NCBI RefSeq assembly: GCF_026183675.1
Contig: NZ_JAPIVK010000012.1
Coordinates: 1-64,000 of the forward strand
From: Microbulbifer halophilus
GTDB lineage: Bacteria; Pseudomonadota; Gammaproteobacteria; Pseudomonadales; Cellvibrionaceae
DNA length: 64,000 nt
Reading direction: 5' to 3'
Notes under the pieces: model-generated
The model's database searches: none
Told to the model about the DNA's origin: nothing
Seen by the model: only the letters and a program-made list of their open reading frames with translations
Program-made: the position numbers and the translations under genes
Shown: positions 11,415 to 21,337 of the stretch, piece after piece
Layout of the letters: each line of letters begins with the position of its first letter
Position numbering within the stretch: position 1 is the stretch's first letter

Positions 11415-11771
11415 ATGGATTGGCTGCAACGCTATGTCGACAACGTAAAAACCTACCTGTCTGGCAGGCATCGGGAGGATATCGGCAGTGAACTCTACTC
11501 CGACCTGCGCGACCAGTGTGACGATATGGCCGAGTCGCTCGGGCGTGAATCCACGGAGGCGGAGGTGCTGGCGCTGCTGAAGCTGATACTGCCGGCGTTG
11601 CTGTTCAACCAGGAACAGGTTTTCACCATTCAGTGGAGTGGCGAAGATGCCAGGCAGTGGGCCATACCGCCGAATAACTGGAAGATCACTATCGCCATCG
11701 TCATGGCGATCATCGCCTATGACCTTTTCAACAACCTGCGCCGCCTCACGGTTTCCCGGCAACCAGCGTGA
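11415..11771 (+). CDS. Small membrane protein with HAAS-like N-terminus
   Basis: 118 residues. The first ~55 (MDWLQRYVDNVKTYL..REDIGSELYSDLRDQ) resemble the helical HAAS/DUF1700 signalling module. A single transmembrane helix follows near residues 92-108 (ITIAIVMAIIAYDLF). Full-length HAAS proteins usually continue into a longer membrane region that is missing here, so it may be a shortened derivative. Its 3' end overlaps the convergent LysR gene by 26 bp. Function unknown; the domain resemblance is moderate. Confidence 0.6.
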   Translation: MDWLQRYVDNVKTYLSGRHREDIGSELYSDLRDQCDDMAESLGRESTEAEVLALLKLILPALLFNQEQVFTIQWSGEDARQWAIPPNNWKITIAIVMAIIAYDLFNNLRRLTVSRQPA

Positions 11772-12630
11772 GGAACGCCTGCGCCGGCGCCGACAGGGCG
11801 CCGCGCCCGCGCAGCAGCACGCCCACTTCCTGCGCCACCACCGGCCCCGCCAGCGGCAGGCAGACCAGACCGTAGTCCTGCATCTGCGTCTCACAGAGGC
11901 TCGGCACCGCACTGATGCCCAGCCCCACCTTCACCATCTGGCCGATGGTACTGAGCTGGTTCGCCTCGCACAGCAGTCTCGCGTTCACCCCGCATCGGGC
12001 GAAGGCATCGTCGGTCCAGCGCCGCACCGCCGAGCCGCGGTTCATGGCGACAAAGGGCGCCTTTGCGAGATCCTTCCAACGCAGGCCCCCCCGCCCGGCC
12101 AGCGGATGTTCCGGCGGCATCACGGCGACAAAGCGATCCCGGTCGAAGGGCGCGAACTCCAGCCCGCCCAGGTCGTCCGGGCGGAAGCTGATTCCCAGCT
12201 CGGCGCGCCCGGCCTGTACCGCGGCGATCACCCGCTCCATGACGATATCCTCCAGCACGAGATTGATATCCGGATGTTGCCGGTGGAACTGCGCCAGCAA
12301 CGCCGGAAGGCGGTTCAACGCAAAGGCCGGAATCGCCGCCAGTGACAACTGGCCGTGCTGTAGCCGAAAGCGCTGCTGGATCGCATCCAGCGACTGGTCC
12401 CAGTTGCGCAGCAACTGCTCGGCGCGCTCGAGAAATTCGACGCCCTCCGGCGTCAGCGACAACTGGCGGCTCTCGCGGTTGAACAGCGGCCCGCCGGCCA
12501 CCTCCTCCAGGTTGCGGATCGCCACCGACAGCGCCGGCTGAGAGATATGCAGTTGCGCACCGGCCTCGGCCAAGCTGCGGGTGCGGGCGACGGCGACAAA
12601 GGCGCGCAGTTGTTTGACGGTGGCGCTCAA
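11746..12630 (-). CDS. LysR-family transcriptional regulator
   Basis: 294 residues: an N-terminal winged HTH (residues 1-60, SLAEAGAQLHISQPALSVAI) and a type-2 periplasmic-binding effector domain from about 90. The start chosen is TTG 12630, preceded by a perfect AGGAG five bases upstream. Longer in-frame extensions only read through an intergenic palindrome. It is divergent from the acetoacetyl-CoA synthetase gene across a ~220-bp AT-rich region, so it probably controls that gene and itself. The effector is unknown. Confidence 0.9.
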   Translation of the reverse strand: MSATVKQLRAFVAVARTRSLAEAGAQLHISQPALSVAIRNLEEVAGGPLFNRESRQLSLTPEGVEFLERAEQLLRNWDQSLDAIQQRFRLQHGQLSLAAIPAFALNRLPALLAQFHRQHPDINLVLEDIVMERVIAAVQAGRAELGISFRPDDLGGLEFAPFDRDRFVAVMPPEHPLAGRGGLRWKDLAKAPFVAMNRGSAVRRWTDDAFARCGVNARLLCEANQLSTIGQMVKVGLGISAVPSLCETQMQDYGLVCLPLAGPVVAQEVGVLLRGRGALSAPAQAFLTLVAGKP

Positions 12631-12645
12631 GGGGACTCCTGTAAC

Positions 12646-12694
12646 TCCCCTCTCCCGCTTGCGGGAGAGGGGCCGGGGGAGAGGTCGGCTGGGC
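12646..12694. repeat. Dispersed CCCTCTCCC/GGGAGAGGG palindrome
   Basis: The hairpin CCCCTCTCCCGC-TT-GCGGGAGAGGGG plus a trailing GGGGGAGAGG lies in the lysR/aacS divergent region, just upstream of the lysR ribosome site. It belongs to the same family as the units at 8286-8371, 21262-21297 and 28543-28578. Confidence 0.75.
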
Positions 12695-12852
12695 CCCCCC
12701 GGTAAATGGAAAATAAGGTATAAATATAATTTAACAGAAATGAGTAAATTTAAAATAGCCTTAATTGTTAGACCAAGGCATGATTGTCCGCATCGCAACC
12801 GGGCCGATAATGGTCAACCATTGAGAATAACGAAAGTGACAGGTCAGCCGAG

Positions 12853-14826
<1,974 letters not shown>

Positions 14827-14975
14827 TCGCCGATTAACGGCGCAGGTTGGAGTGGGCTCCGCGAAGTCCAACCTGCGCCACCGACGATCTAAAAAACAAA
14901 AACACGCCATTCAGTTCGCCGCCAATCTGAGCTACCCTTGCGCAAAGCGTTAATAATCTTCACGGAAGAGCACCC

Positions 14976-15350
14976 ATGGTCACTTATCTCTACTGGGCGG
15001 CGGTGATCGCCCTGGTCGTTCTATCCCTCTTTGCCGGCAGTCGCCTGGGCAGCCTGAAGGTGGGGGGCATTATCGCCGGTATTGTTTTCCTGATCGGCTG
15101 GTTCGCCTATTACTTCCACTACGAGCAGGTATTCGTCAAGCGGTTCGGGGGCGTCATGCGTATCTCGGTGCCCGACGGCCAGCGGCACCTGGGTGCCACC
15201 TGGAAGGAAGATAATCTCTGGATCGAAAACTACGACCCGGAAACCAACCAGTGCATCTTCTCCGAGTATTCCAAGGGCAACCTGCTGGAGGGGCGCGTCA
15301 TTATTCAGGACTGCAACCCGCTGCAGCGCGGCTCCGCGCCCACCCCCTGA
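14976..15350 (+). CDS. Small hypothetical protein with two membrane helices
   Basis: 124 residues. Two hydrophobic helices (about 5-20 and 30-48) form an N-terminal hairpin. A soluble tail of about 75 residues follows, containing two Cys (NQCIF, QDCNP) and many aromatic residues. No family was recognised. It has its own ribosome site (ACGGAAGAG) and stands alone between aacS and tamA; the reading frame is convincing from composition. Likely inner-membrane. Confidence 0.6.
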   Translation: MVTYLYWAAVIALVVLSLFAGSRLGSLKVGGIIAGIVFLIGWFAYYFHYEQVFVKRFGGVMRISVPDGQRHLGATWKEDNLWIENYDPETNQCIFSEYSKGNLLEGRVIIQDCNPLQRGSAPTP

Positions 15351-15458
15351 CTGCCCCCGTTTGCCGCGCGGACCGGACAGAGCGCGGCTTTTGTCGGGCG
15401 GGCTGGCAACTTTTCTCCTGAAAAAAGCATCGGAACAGGGCAACAACGGACGAGTCCT

Positions 15459-17237
15459 TTGCGCGTTTTAATCGGTATCCTGCTGACGGGCCTGCTGCTG
15501 TCGCCGCTACAGCCAGCCCTCGCCATCCCCTTTTTCGATCAGCTCCCGGACTTCAGGGTGCGGGTGGAGGGTGACCGCAAACTGCAGGACTGGTTGCGCG
15601 GGGAAATGGAAGAGCTGCGCAGCTCCAGCTCCGCCCTGGAAAACTACGAAGACCCGCGGGATGTCGGCCGCTACGAGCGCGGCACCCTGGAAAAGTTGCT
15701 CCGCTCCCGCGGCTACTACGACGCCCGGGTGCGCGAGACGGTCACCGGCGGCGATATTCTCTACCGCGTCGATCCCGGCCCCCGCTACCGTATCAAGAGC
15801 ATCTCCTTCGATATGCCCGACTACCTGCGCAGCGATGGCTACGCACTGCCGCTGTCGGCGGGGGATCCGCTGGTGGCGAGCAAGGTGCTGGACGGGGTCG
15901 AGGCAATCGAGACTTATCTCGGGGAAAACACCTGCCTGCTGGAGATCGATGTCAGTTACCGGGCCACGGTGATTCACAGCGAGGCGGCGGCGCGGCTCGA
16001 GTATCGCGTCGCCCCCAGCCCCGAAGTGAATGTGGGCGAAGTGACCCTGGAGGGCGTTACCTCCGTGGAACCGGATTTCCTGCGGGACAAACTGGAAATC
16101 GGCCGCGGCGACTGTTTCAGCCGCGAGAAAATAGACGCGGCGCGACTGCGCCTGCTGCGCACCAACCTGATCGCCGGGGTCAATACCCGCATCTCCGAGC
16201 CCTACGGCGGGTTGGTGGACATCACTTTCATACTGCAGGAGCGGCGCCACCGCACGGTCAAGCTGGGGGTGGGCTACACCTCCGACCAGGGCGCCGGTGT
16301 CTCCGCTGGCTGGGAGCACCGCAATGTCCTGCACCGCGGCGAGAAGATCGATATCGAAAGCAAGATCAACCCGGTGCAGCAGTCGCTCAGGGGCGAGCTG
16401 CGGGTGCCGCAATTTTTCAGCGACAGGCAGGACTTTTCCGCCGAGGCGGAATACTCCAACGAGGAGCGGGATTCCTACCTGGCGGAATCCCTGACTGTCG
16501 GCGCCACCGTGCACCGCCGGCTGAGCAAAAACCGCACCGCCAGCATCGGCAGCGAGCTGAAATTCAGCGAGGTCGAGGAAGAGGGGGCCCGGAGCGAGAA
16601 CTACCGCCTGCTGTCCTTTCCGCTGGGCCTGCAATGGAATACCACCGACAAGCTGGTGGATGCCCGCCGCGGCGCCACCGTGGCGCTGGAAGTGCGGCCC
16701 TTTATCGATCTCGCAGAGACCGACACAACCTTCGTCAAGAACACTCTGGTGATGACCGGCTACAAGACCGCCGAAGACTGGCGCTACCAGCCCACGCTGG
16801 CGCTGCGGCTCAAGGCCGGTGTCATCAGCGGTATCGACAATTCCGGGATTCCCGCCGACGAACGCTTCTACGCCGGTGGCGGTGGCTCGGTGCGCGGCTA
16901 CGCCTACCAGGCGTTGGGGCCGCGGCGGCTGATTGAGGAGCCCGATGGCACGAGCCGCCTGAGCGACCCCATTGGCGGCCGCGCGCTGAGCGAAATTTCC
17001 ATCGAGGGGCGCCTGCGCTTTTCCGATACCTGGGGTGGCGTGCTGTTCGTGGACGGCGGCAACGCCTACGCCGACCCCAGCCCCAATTTTTCCGATCTCC
17101 ACTGGGGGGCCGGGTTCGGCGTGCGCTATATCACCTCGTTTGCGCCGCTGCGCTTCGATATCGCCTTCCCGCTGGACAGTCGCAAAGAACTGGACGACAG
17201 TTTCCAGGTCTACGTCAGCCTGGGGCAGGCTTTCTGA
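15459..17237 (+). CDS. tamA: Translocation and assembly module outer-membrane protein TamA
   Basis: A 592-residue Omp85-superfamily barrel. A signal peptide (1-22, ending ALA) is followed by three POTRA domains to about residue 255, and then a 16-strand barrel. The barrel contains the signature FYAGGGGSVRGYAYQALGP (about 468-486) and ends in a C-terminal aromatic (QAF). It works with TamB in placing proteins or lipids in the outer membrane. The start is TTG 15459, since no ATG in frame would keep the signal peptide. Its stop overlaps tamB by one base. Confidence 0.93.
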   Translation: MRVLIGILLTGLLLSPLQPALAIPFFDQLPDFRVRVEGDRKLQDWLRGEMEELRSSSSALENYEDPRDVGRYERGTLEKLLRSRGYYDARVRETVTGGDILYRVDPGPRYRIKSISFDMPDYLRSDGYALPLSAGDPLVASKVLDGVEAIETYLGENTCLLEIDVSYRATVIHSEAAARLEYRVAPSPEVNVGEVTLEGVTSVEPDFLRDKLEIGRGDCFSREKIDAARLRLLRTNLIAGVNTRISEPYGGLVDITFILQERRHRTVKLGVGYTSDQGAGVSAGWEHRNVLHRGEKIDIESKINPVQQSLRGELRVPQFFSDRQDFSAEAEYSNEERDSYLAESLTVGATVHRRLSKNRTASIGSELKFSEVEEEGARSENYRLLSFPLGLQWNTTDKLVDARRGATVALEVRPFIDLAETDTTFVKNTLVMTGYKTAEDWRYQPTLALRLKAGVISGIDNSGIPADERFYAGGGGSVRGYAYQALGPRRLIEEPDGTSRLSDPIGGRALSEISIEGRLRFSDTWGGVLFVDGGNAYADPSPNFSDLHWGAGFGVRYITSFAPLRFDIAFPLDSRKELDDSFQVYVSLGQAF

Positions 17238-20200
17238 TGCGGGCCCTCGCCGCGCTGGCGGCCGGTTATGTGCGCGCCCTGGGGGCGGTGCTGCGGAGCC
17301 TCTGGCATTCGCTCGGCGGCCGCGGCTCGCTGCTGTTCAGTCTTTTCCTGCTGGTGCTGGTGGCGCTGCTGCTGTTGCTGGGTACCGAGCCGGGGCGGGT
17401 TTCACTGACCCGCACCGCCGTTGTCGCCGCGGAAAAGTTTATGCCGGACCTGGATATCCACGCCGAGCATATCGGCAGTGATCATCTGGGCGCCTGGTAT
17501 TTTTCCCACCTGGAAATCGATTACCGCTCCGAAACCCTGCTGCAGGCGCGGGACCTGGCGGTGGATTTCGATATCGGCGGTCTGCTGGAAAACCGCATCG
17601 ATATCGAGCGGATCGAGGCGTCGCTGCTGCGGCTCGACAACGACACCCTGGGCGAACTGCTGGAGGCCCGGGGGCAGGCCGCCGAGGATGCCGTGGAAAA
17701 AGACCCGGAGCCGTTCTCGCCACCGCAGTTGCGTCTCGGCGCATTGCAGGTCGATCGCCTGGAAGTGATCGACCGGCGCCTGCCGGAGCTGCCGGCGGTA
17801 TCGGTGACGTCCAACGGCCGCTATCTCTGGCAGGGAGAGAGGGCCGAGCTCTTCCTGGAGATACGCGAGCTGGACGGCGCCGACCTGCACATCATCCTGG
17901 AGGGGCGGGAACTCGAAGAGGGCCGCCTGCGGCTGGTGTTTTCCGCGCGCGAGAAAGCCGGCGGCTTTGCCGGCACGCAGTTGCAACTACCGCGGGGCGA
18001 GGCGCTGGATGCCAGCGGCCGCATCGCCCTGTGGCAGCCGCAAAAAAACCGGCTGCGGGTACAGGTGGAAGCATTTTCCCTGCCGCTGGTGGCACATCGC
18101 TTTACGCTGCAGGGCAACGCCGACATCGCGCTGTCGCCGTGGGAACTGGCCACCGAGGAACTGCAGCTTCGGGTCGACGATACCCGGCACACGATTGCCG
18201 GTACCGTCAGCGCCGACAGTGTGGATGCGGAAATCCGCCTGAACCGCCTGCCGGTCGCCATCTCCCAGCCCTGGCAGGATTACCTCACCGGCGGCTGGCT
18301 CACCGCCGACCTCAGCCTGCGCGGGCCGCTGTCGCTGCCCGCGGTTTCCGGCATCGTGGAGCTGGAAAGCCGCTATCGCGAGCGGCCGTTGCACCTGGAG
18401 GGGCGGGTGCAGAGCGAGAAGGAGGTGATCCGTATCGAGGCGGCGACGCTCGAGTATCTGGACACGCGGCTCGACGCCGGCGGCCGTGTCGATATCGGCA
18501 ACAGGGCGCTGGATCTGCGGGGGGAAATCCGCAGGCTCACGATCGCGGAAATCCGCCGGCTGCTGGTGGCACTGCCGGGCACCGGCGAAGTGGAAATCCC
18601 GCCGGACTTGTCGGGCAGTGTGGAAAAACTGCAGCTTGCGGCAAAAGGCCCCTGGGACAACCCGGAACTGACCGCCGAGCTGTTCGCCAATCCCATCTAC
18701 CGACAACTGGATACGGAGTTGCGGGCGCAGGTATCGGGCAATCTGCGCAAGCTGGAGATTGCCGACCTGCAATTGCAGTCGAAAACCCTCAGCATCGCCG
18801 GCAGTGGCAGCGTGGATATCGACGGCGAATCCCTGGACCTGCAACTGGATCTGGGTGCGCGGGGATTCCGCCCGGCGGAGGAGTTGGGCGTGGCCGCGGC
18901 CGAGGGCGTGGCGATCGACCTGGATTCGACGCTCAGTGTCCGCGGCCCCTGGAAAAACCCGCAGATGGCTGCGCGTATCGAGTCCGGCGGCGAGTACAGA
19001 GACTACCGCTACTCGCTGCGCGGTGGCGCCGGCGGCAGTCTGGAAAGAATCGAACTCGACAAGCTGCGCCTGGAGCTGTTCGCCGACGGCGCAGGCCGCA
19101 GTGTGCAGGGTGGCCCCATATCGCCCGTGCCGAAAACAGAGGCTGGCGAAGCGGCGCCGCAGCAGAGCCGCGTCGGACTCCTGGCGCAAGAGGTGGAGAA
19201 TCTCGGGCGCGAGGGCAACGCCTGGCTGGAACTGGACGGGGTTATCCAGCCGAAAGCCGGGCGCGCCCGGGGCACCGTGGCCGGGCGCAATATTCCGGTG
19301 AGCCTGGCCGAGCTGGCCGGTGTGGAATTGCCGCCGTCACTGAGTGGCGAGATCAGTATCGAGGGCCGCATGGAAGGGCCCTTTGCCCGGCCCGAGGCCA
19401 CCGTCAGCATCCTCGCGCTGGGGGACTACCGCCGCGAGCCCTGGCAACTGCAGGGGGATATCGGCTACGGCAGCGGGCGTGTCGACCTGTCCGATGTGGA
19501 ACTGCTCTGGGCCGGGCGCAACCGGCTCTCCGCCAGCGGCAGCCTCAACGAAAAACAGCTGGACCTCCAGGTGAGCGGTCGCGCACGGCTGGCGGACCTG
19601 GATTCGGGGCTGCCGGCCAATATCGCCGATCGGGGCGAGATAGCACTCAATATCAGCGCTGCCGGCAGCCCGCAGAAACCGCAACTGGATGGCGAACTCC
19701 GCCTCGACAGCCGCGGTGCGGGCCAGCCGCTTGCGGCGGTACTGGACTGGAACACCCTCGGCGACGACCTGCATATCGCGCTCGACGCCCGCAGCGGCCA
19801 GCGCCGCGCCGTCGAGGTCCGCGCGCAGTTGCGCATCGCGCCCATTCTGGAGCAACTCTTCGCGCAGCGGCCGGCCGGGCAGGCGGCGCCGCCACTGCCA
19901 CTCGACCTGCAGAGCCGCGGCAGCGCGGACCTGGCGGTGCTGGCGGAGTTTATCGACCCGGAAATCCACGCTCTGCGCGGCCGGCTCGACTTTACCCTGA
20001 ATGTCGGCGGCAGCTTCGATCAGCCGGACCTGCAGGGTCGCATCGCGCTGGAAAACGGCGACTACGAACACCGCCCCAGCAACACCCGCCTGCGCCGGCT
20101 CGAATTGCTCGCGGTACTGGCGCCCGGCGAATGGCGTATTGAAAAGGCCCGCGCCGAAGACAGCGAAGGGGGCAGTATCAATCTCGCCGGCGCCGTCACC

Positions 20201-21202
20201 TTCCCGGCATCGGCGCCGCCGCAGATGGATTTCACCCTGCGCGCGGAGCGCATGCACCTGCTCAACACCCCCGCGGTGCGCGGCGCCGTATCCGGCCAAC
20301 TGGCGCTGACCGGTACTACCGAAGACTCGCTGCTGGAGGGCAGGCTGACCCTGCGGCCGCTGTCGGTGCAGGTGGAGCAGTTGATCGGCAGCAGTGTGCC
20401 GGAGATCGAAGTGGTCGAGGTGGAAGTGGACGGCCCGCAGGTGGAAAAGGCGCCGCCGCTGCTGCGCAAACTGGCGCTGGCGATCGAAGTGGTGCTGGAC
20501 CAGCAATCCTATGTGCGCGGCCTGGGGTTGGACTCCGAGCTGCGCGGCAAGGTGGATATCGCCGGCACCGCTGCCAAACCCAGGGCCTCGGGTGAACTGG
20601 AAATCGTGCGCGGCGAGTTCGACCTGCTGGGCAAGCGCTTCGAACTGCAGGAAGGGCGCGTACAGTTCGAAAACAATGTCGCTGCCATCTATGTGAAGGG
20701 GCTGCACGAATACCCCGAGGGTGAAATCATCGCCGAGATATCCGGCACCCTGTCCGGCACCGCCGACGACCTGGATATCCAGTTCAGCGCCACCCCGGAC
20801 GCGCCCCAGGACGAAATCTTCGCCCAGCTGCTGTTCGGCAAGTCGATGACGGATATTTCCCCGCTACAGGCGATACGGCTGGTGGGGGTGGTGCGCACCC
20901 TGCAGAGCGGCAGCTCCGGCTTCGACCCGGTGGCCAGGACCCGCGAACTGCTGGGAGTGGATACCCTGGATGTGGAAACGCAGGACACCGACGAGGGCGA
21001 AAGCCAGTACGCGCTCAGCCTGGGCAAATACATCACCAACCGCATCTATATCGAACTGCAGCGCAGCACCGACCCGCTCAACCCCTGGCAGGCGGAAATG
21101 CAGATAGAGCTGCGGCGCAACCTGCTACTGGAATTCAAATCCGCTGGAGAAAGTGAAAGCGGCGCCGGCAGTGTGGAGTTGCAGTGGAAGAACGACTATT
21201 AG
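17237..21202 (+). CDS. tamB: Translocation and assembly module inner-membrane protein TamB (AsmA-like)
   Basis: A 1321-residue AsmA-like bridge protein. It has one N-terminal transmembrane helix (about residues 32-53), a long beta-taco groove that should span the periplasm, and the conserved C-terminal DUF490 region (from about 990, including DEIFAQLLFGKSMTDISPLQ) that contacts TamA. The start overlaps the tamA stop (TGATG), so the two are co-translated. Length is within the family range (E. coli 1259). Confidence 0.93.
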   Translation: MRALAALAAGYVRALGAVLRSLWHSLGGRGSLLFSLFLLVLVALLLLLGTEPGRVSLTRTAVVAAEKFMPDLDIHAEHIGSDHLGAWYFSHLEIDYRSETLLQARDLAVDFDIGGLLENRIDIERIEASLLRLDNDTLGELLEARGQAAEDAVEKDPEPFSPPQLRLGALQVDRLEVIDRRLPELPAVSVTSNGRYLWQGERAELFLEIRELDGADLHIILEGRELEEGRLRLVFSAREKAGGFAGTQLQLPRGEALDASGRIALWQPQKNRLRVQVEAFSLPLVAHRFTLQGNADIALSPWELATEELQLRVDDTRHTIAGTVSADSVDAEIRLNRLPVAISQPWQDYLTGGWLTADLSLRGPLSLPAVSGIVELESRYRERPLHLEGRVQSEKEVIRIEAATLEYLDTRLDAGGRVDIGNRALDLRGEIRRLTIAEIRRLLVALPGTGEVEIPPDLSGSVEKLQLAAKGPWDNPELTAELFANPIYRQLDTELRAQVSGNLRKLEIADLQLQSKTLSIAGSGSVDIDGESLDLQLDLGARGFRPAEELGVAAAEGVAIDLDSTLSVRGPWKNPQMAARIESGGEYRDYRYSLRGGAGGSLERIELDKLRLELFADGAGRSVQGGPISPVPKTEAGEAAPQQSRVGLLAQEVENLGREGNAWLELDGVIQPKAGRARGTVAGRNIPVSLAELAGVELPPSLSGEISIEGRMEGPFARPEATVSILALGDYRREPWQLQGDIGYGSGRVDLSDVELLWAGRNRLSASGSLNEKQLDLQVSGRARLADLDSGLPANIADRGEIALNISAAGSPQKPQLDGELRLDSRGAGQPLAAVLDWNTLGDDLHIALDARSGQRRAVEVRAQLRIAPILEQLFAQRPAGQAAPPLPLDLQSRGSADLAVLAEFIDPEIHALRGRLDFTLNVGGSFDQPDLQGRIALENGDYEHRPSNTRLRRLELLAVLAPGEWRIEKARAEDSEGGSINLAGAVTFPASAPPQMDFTLRAERMHLLNTPAVRGAVSGQLALTGTTEDSLLEGRLTLRPLSVQVEQLIGSSVPEIEVVEVEVDGPQVEKAPPLLRKLALAIEVVLDQQSYVRGLGLDSELRGKVDIAGTAAKPRASGELEIVRGEFDLLGKRFELQEGRVQFENNVAAIYVKGLHEYPEGEIIAEISGTLSGTADDLDIQFSATPDAPQDEIFAQLLFGKSMTDISPLQAIRLVGVVRTLQSGSSGFDPVARTRELLGVDTLDVETQDTDEGESQYALSLGKYITNRIYIELQRSTDPLNPWQAEMQIELRRNLLLEFKSAGESESGAGSVELQWKNDY

Positions 21203-21261
21203 TTGAAACTCGGGACCCGGATCGGGCGACTGTCGATTTCTCGATACTGGAAAGAATAGCT

Positions 21262-21297
21262 CCCCTCTCCTACCGAGAGGGGGCCGGGGGAGAGGGC
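21262..21297. repeat. Dispersed CCCTCTCC/GGGAGAGGG palindrome
   Basis: The hairpin CCCCTCTCCTACCGAGAGGGGG plus GGGGGAGAGGG sits between tamB and the molybdenum hydroxylase large-subunit gene. It is the same family as at 8286-8371. Confidence 0.75.
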
Positions 21298-21337
21298 CCT
21301 CCTGCCGGCCATCAAAAACTGGACATCTGGCACCACC

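Noticed and set aside
15507-17102. Long minus-strand frame opposite tamA (and similar ones opposite thiC, tamB and the molybdenum hydroxylase gene)
   Set aside because: Antisense shadows typical of GC-rich codon usage; the plus-strand genes have clear motifs.
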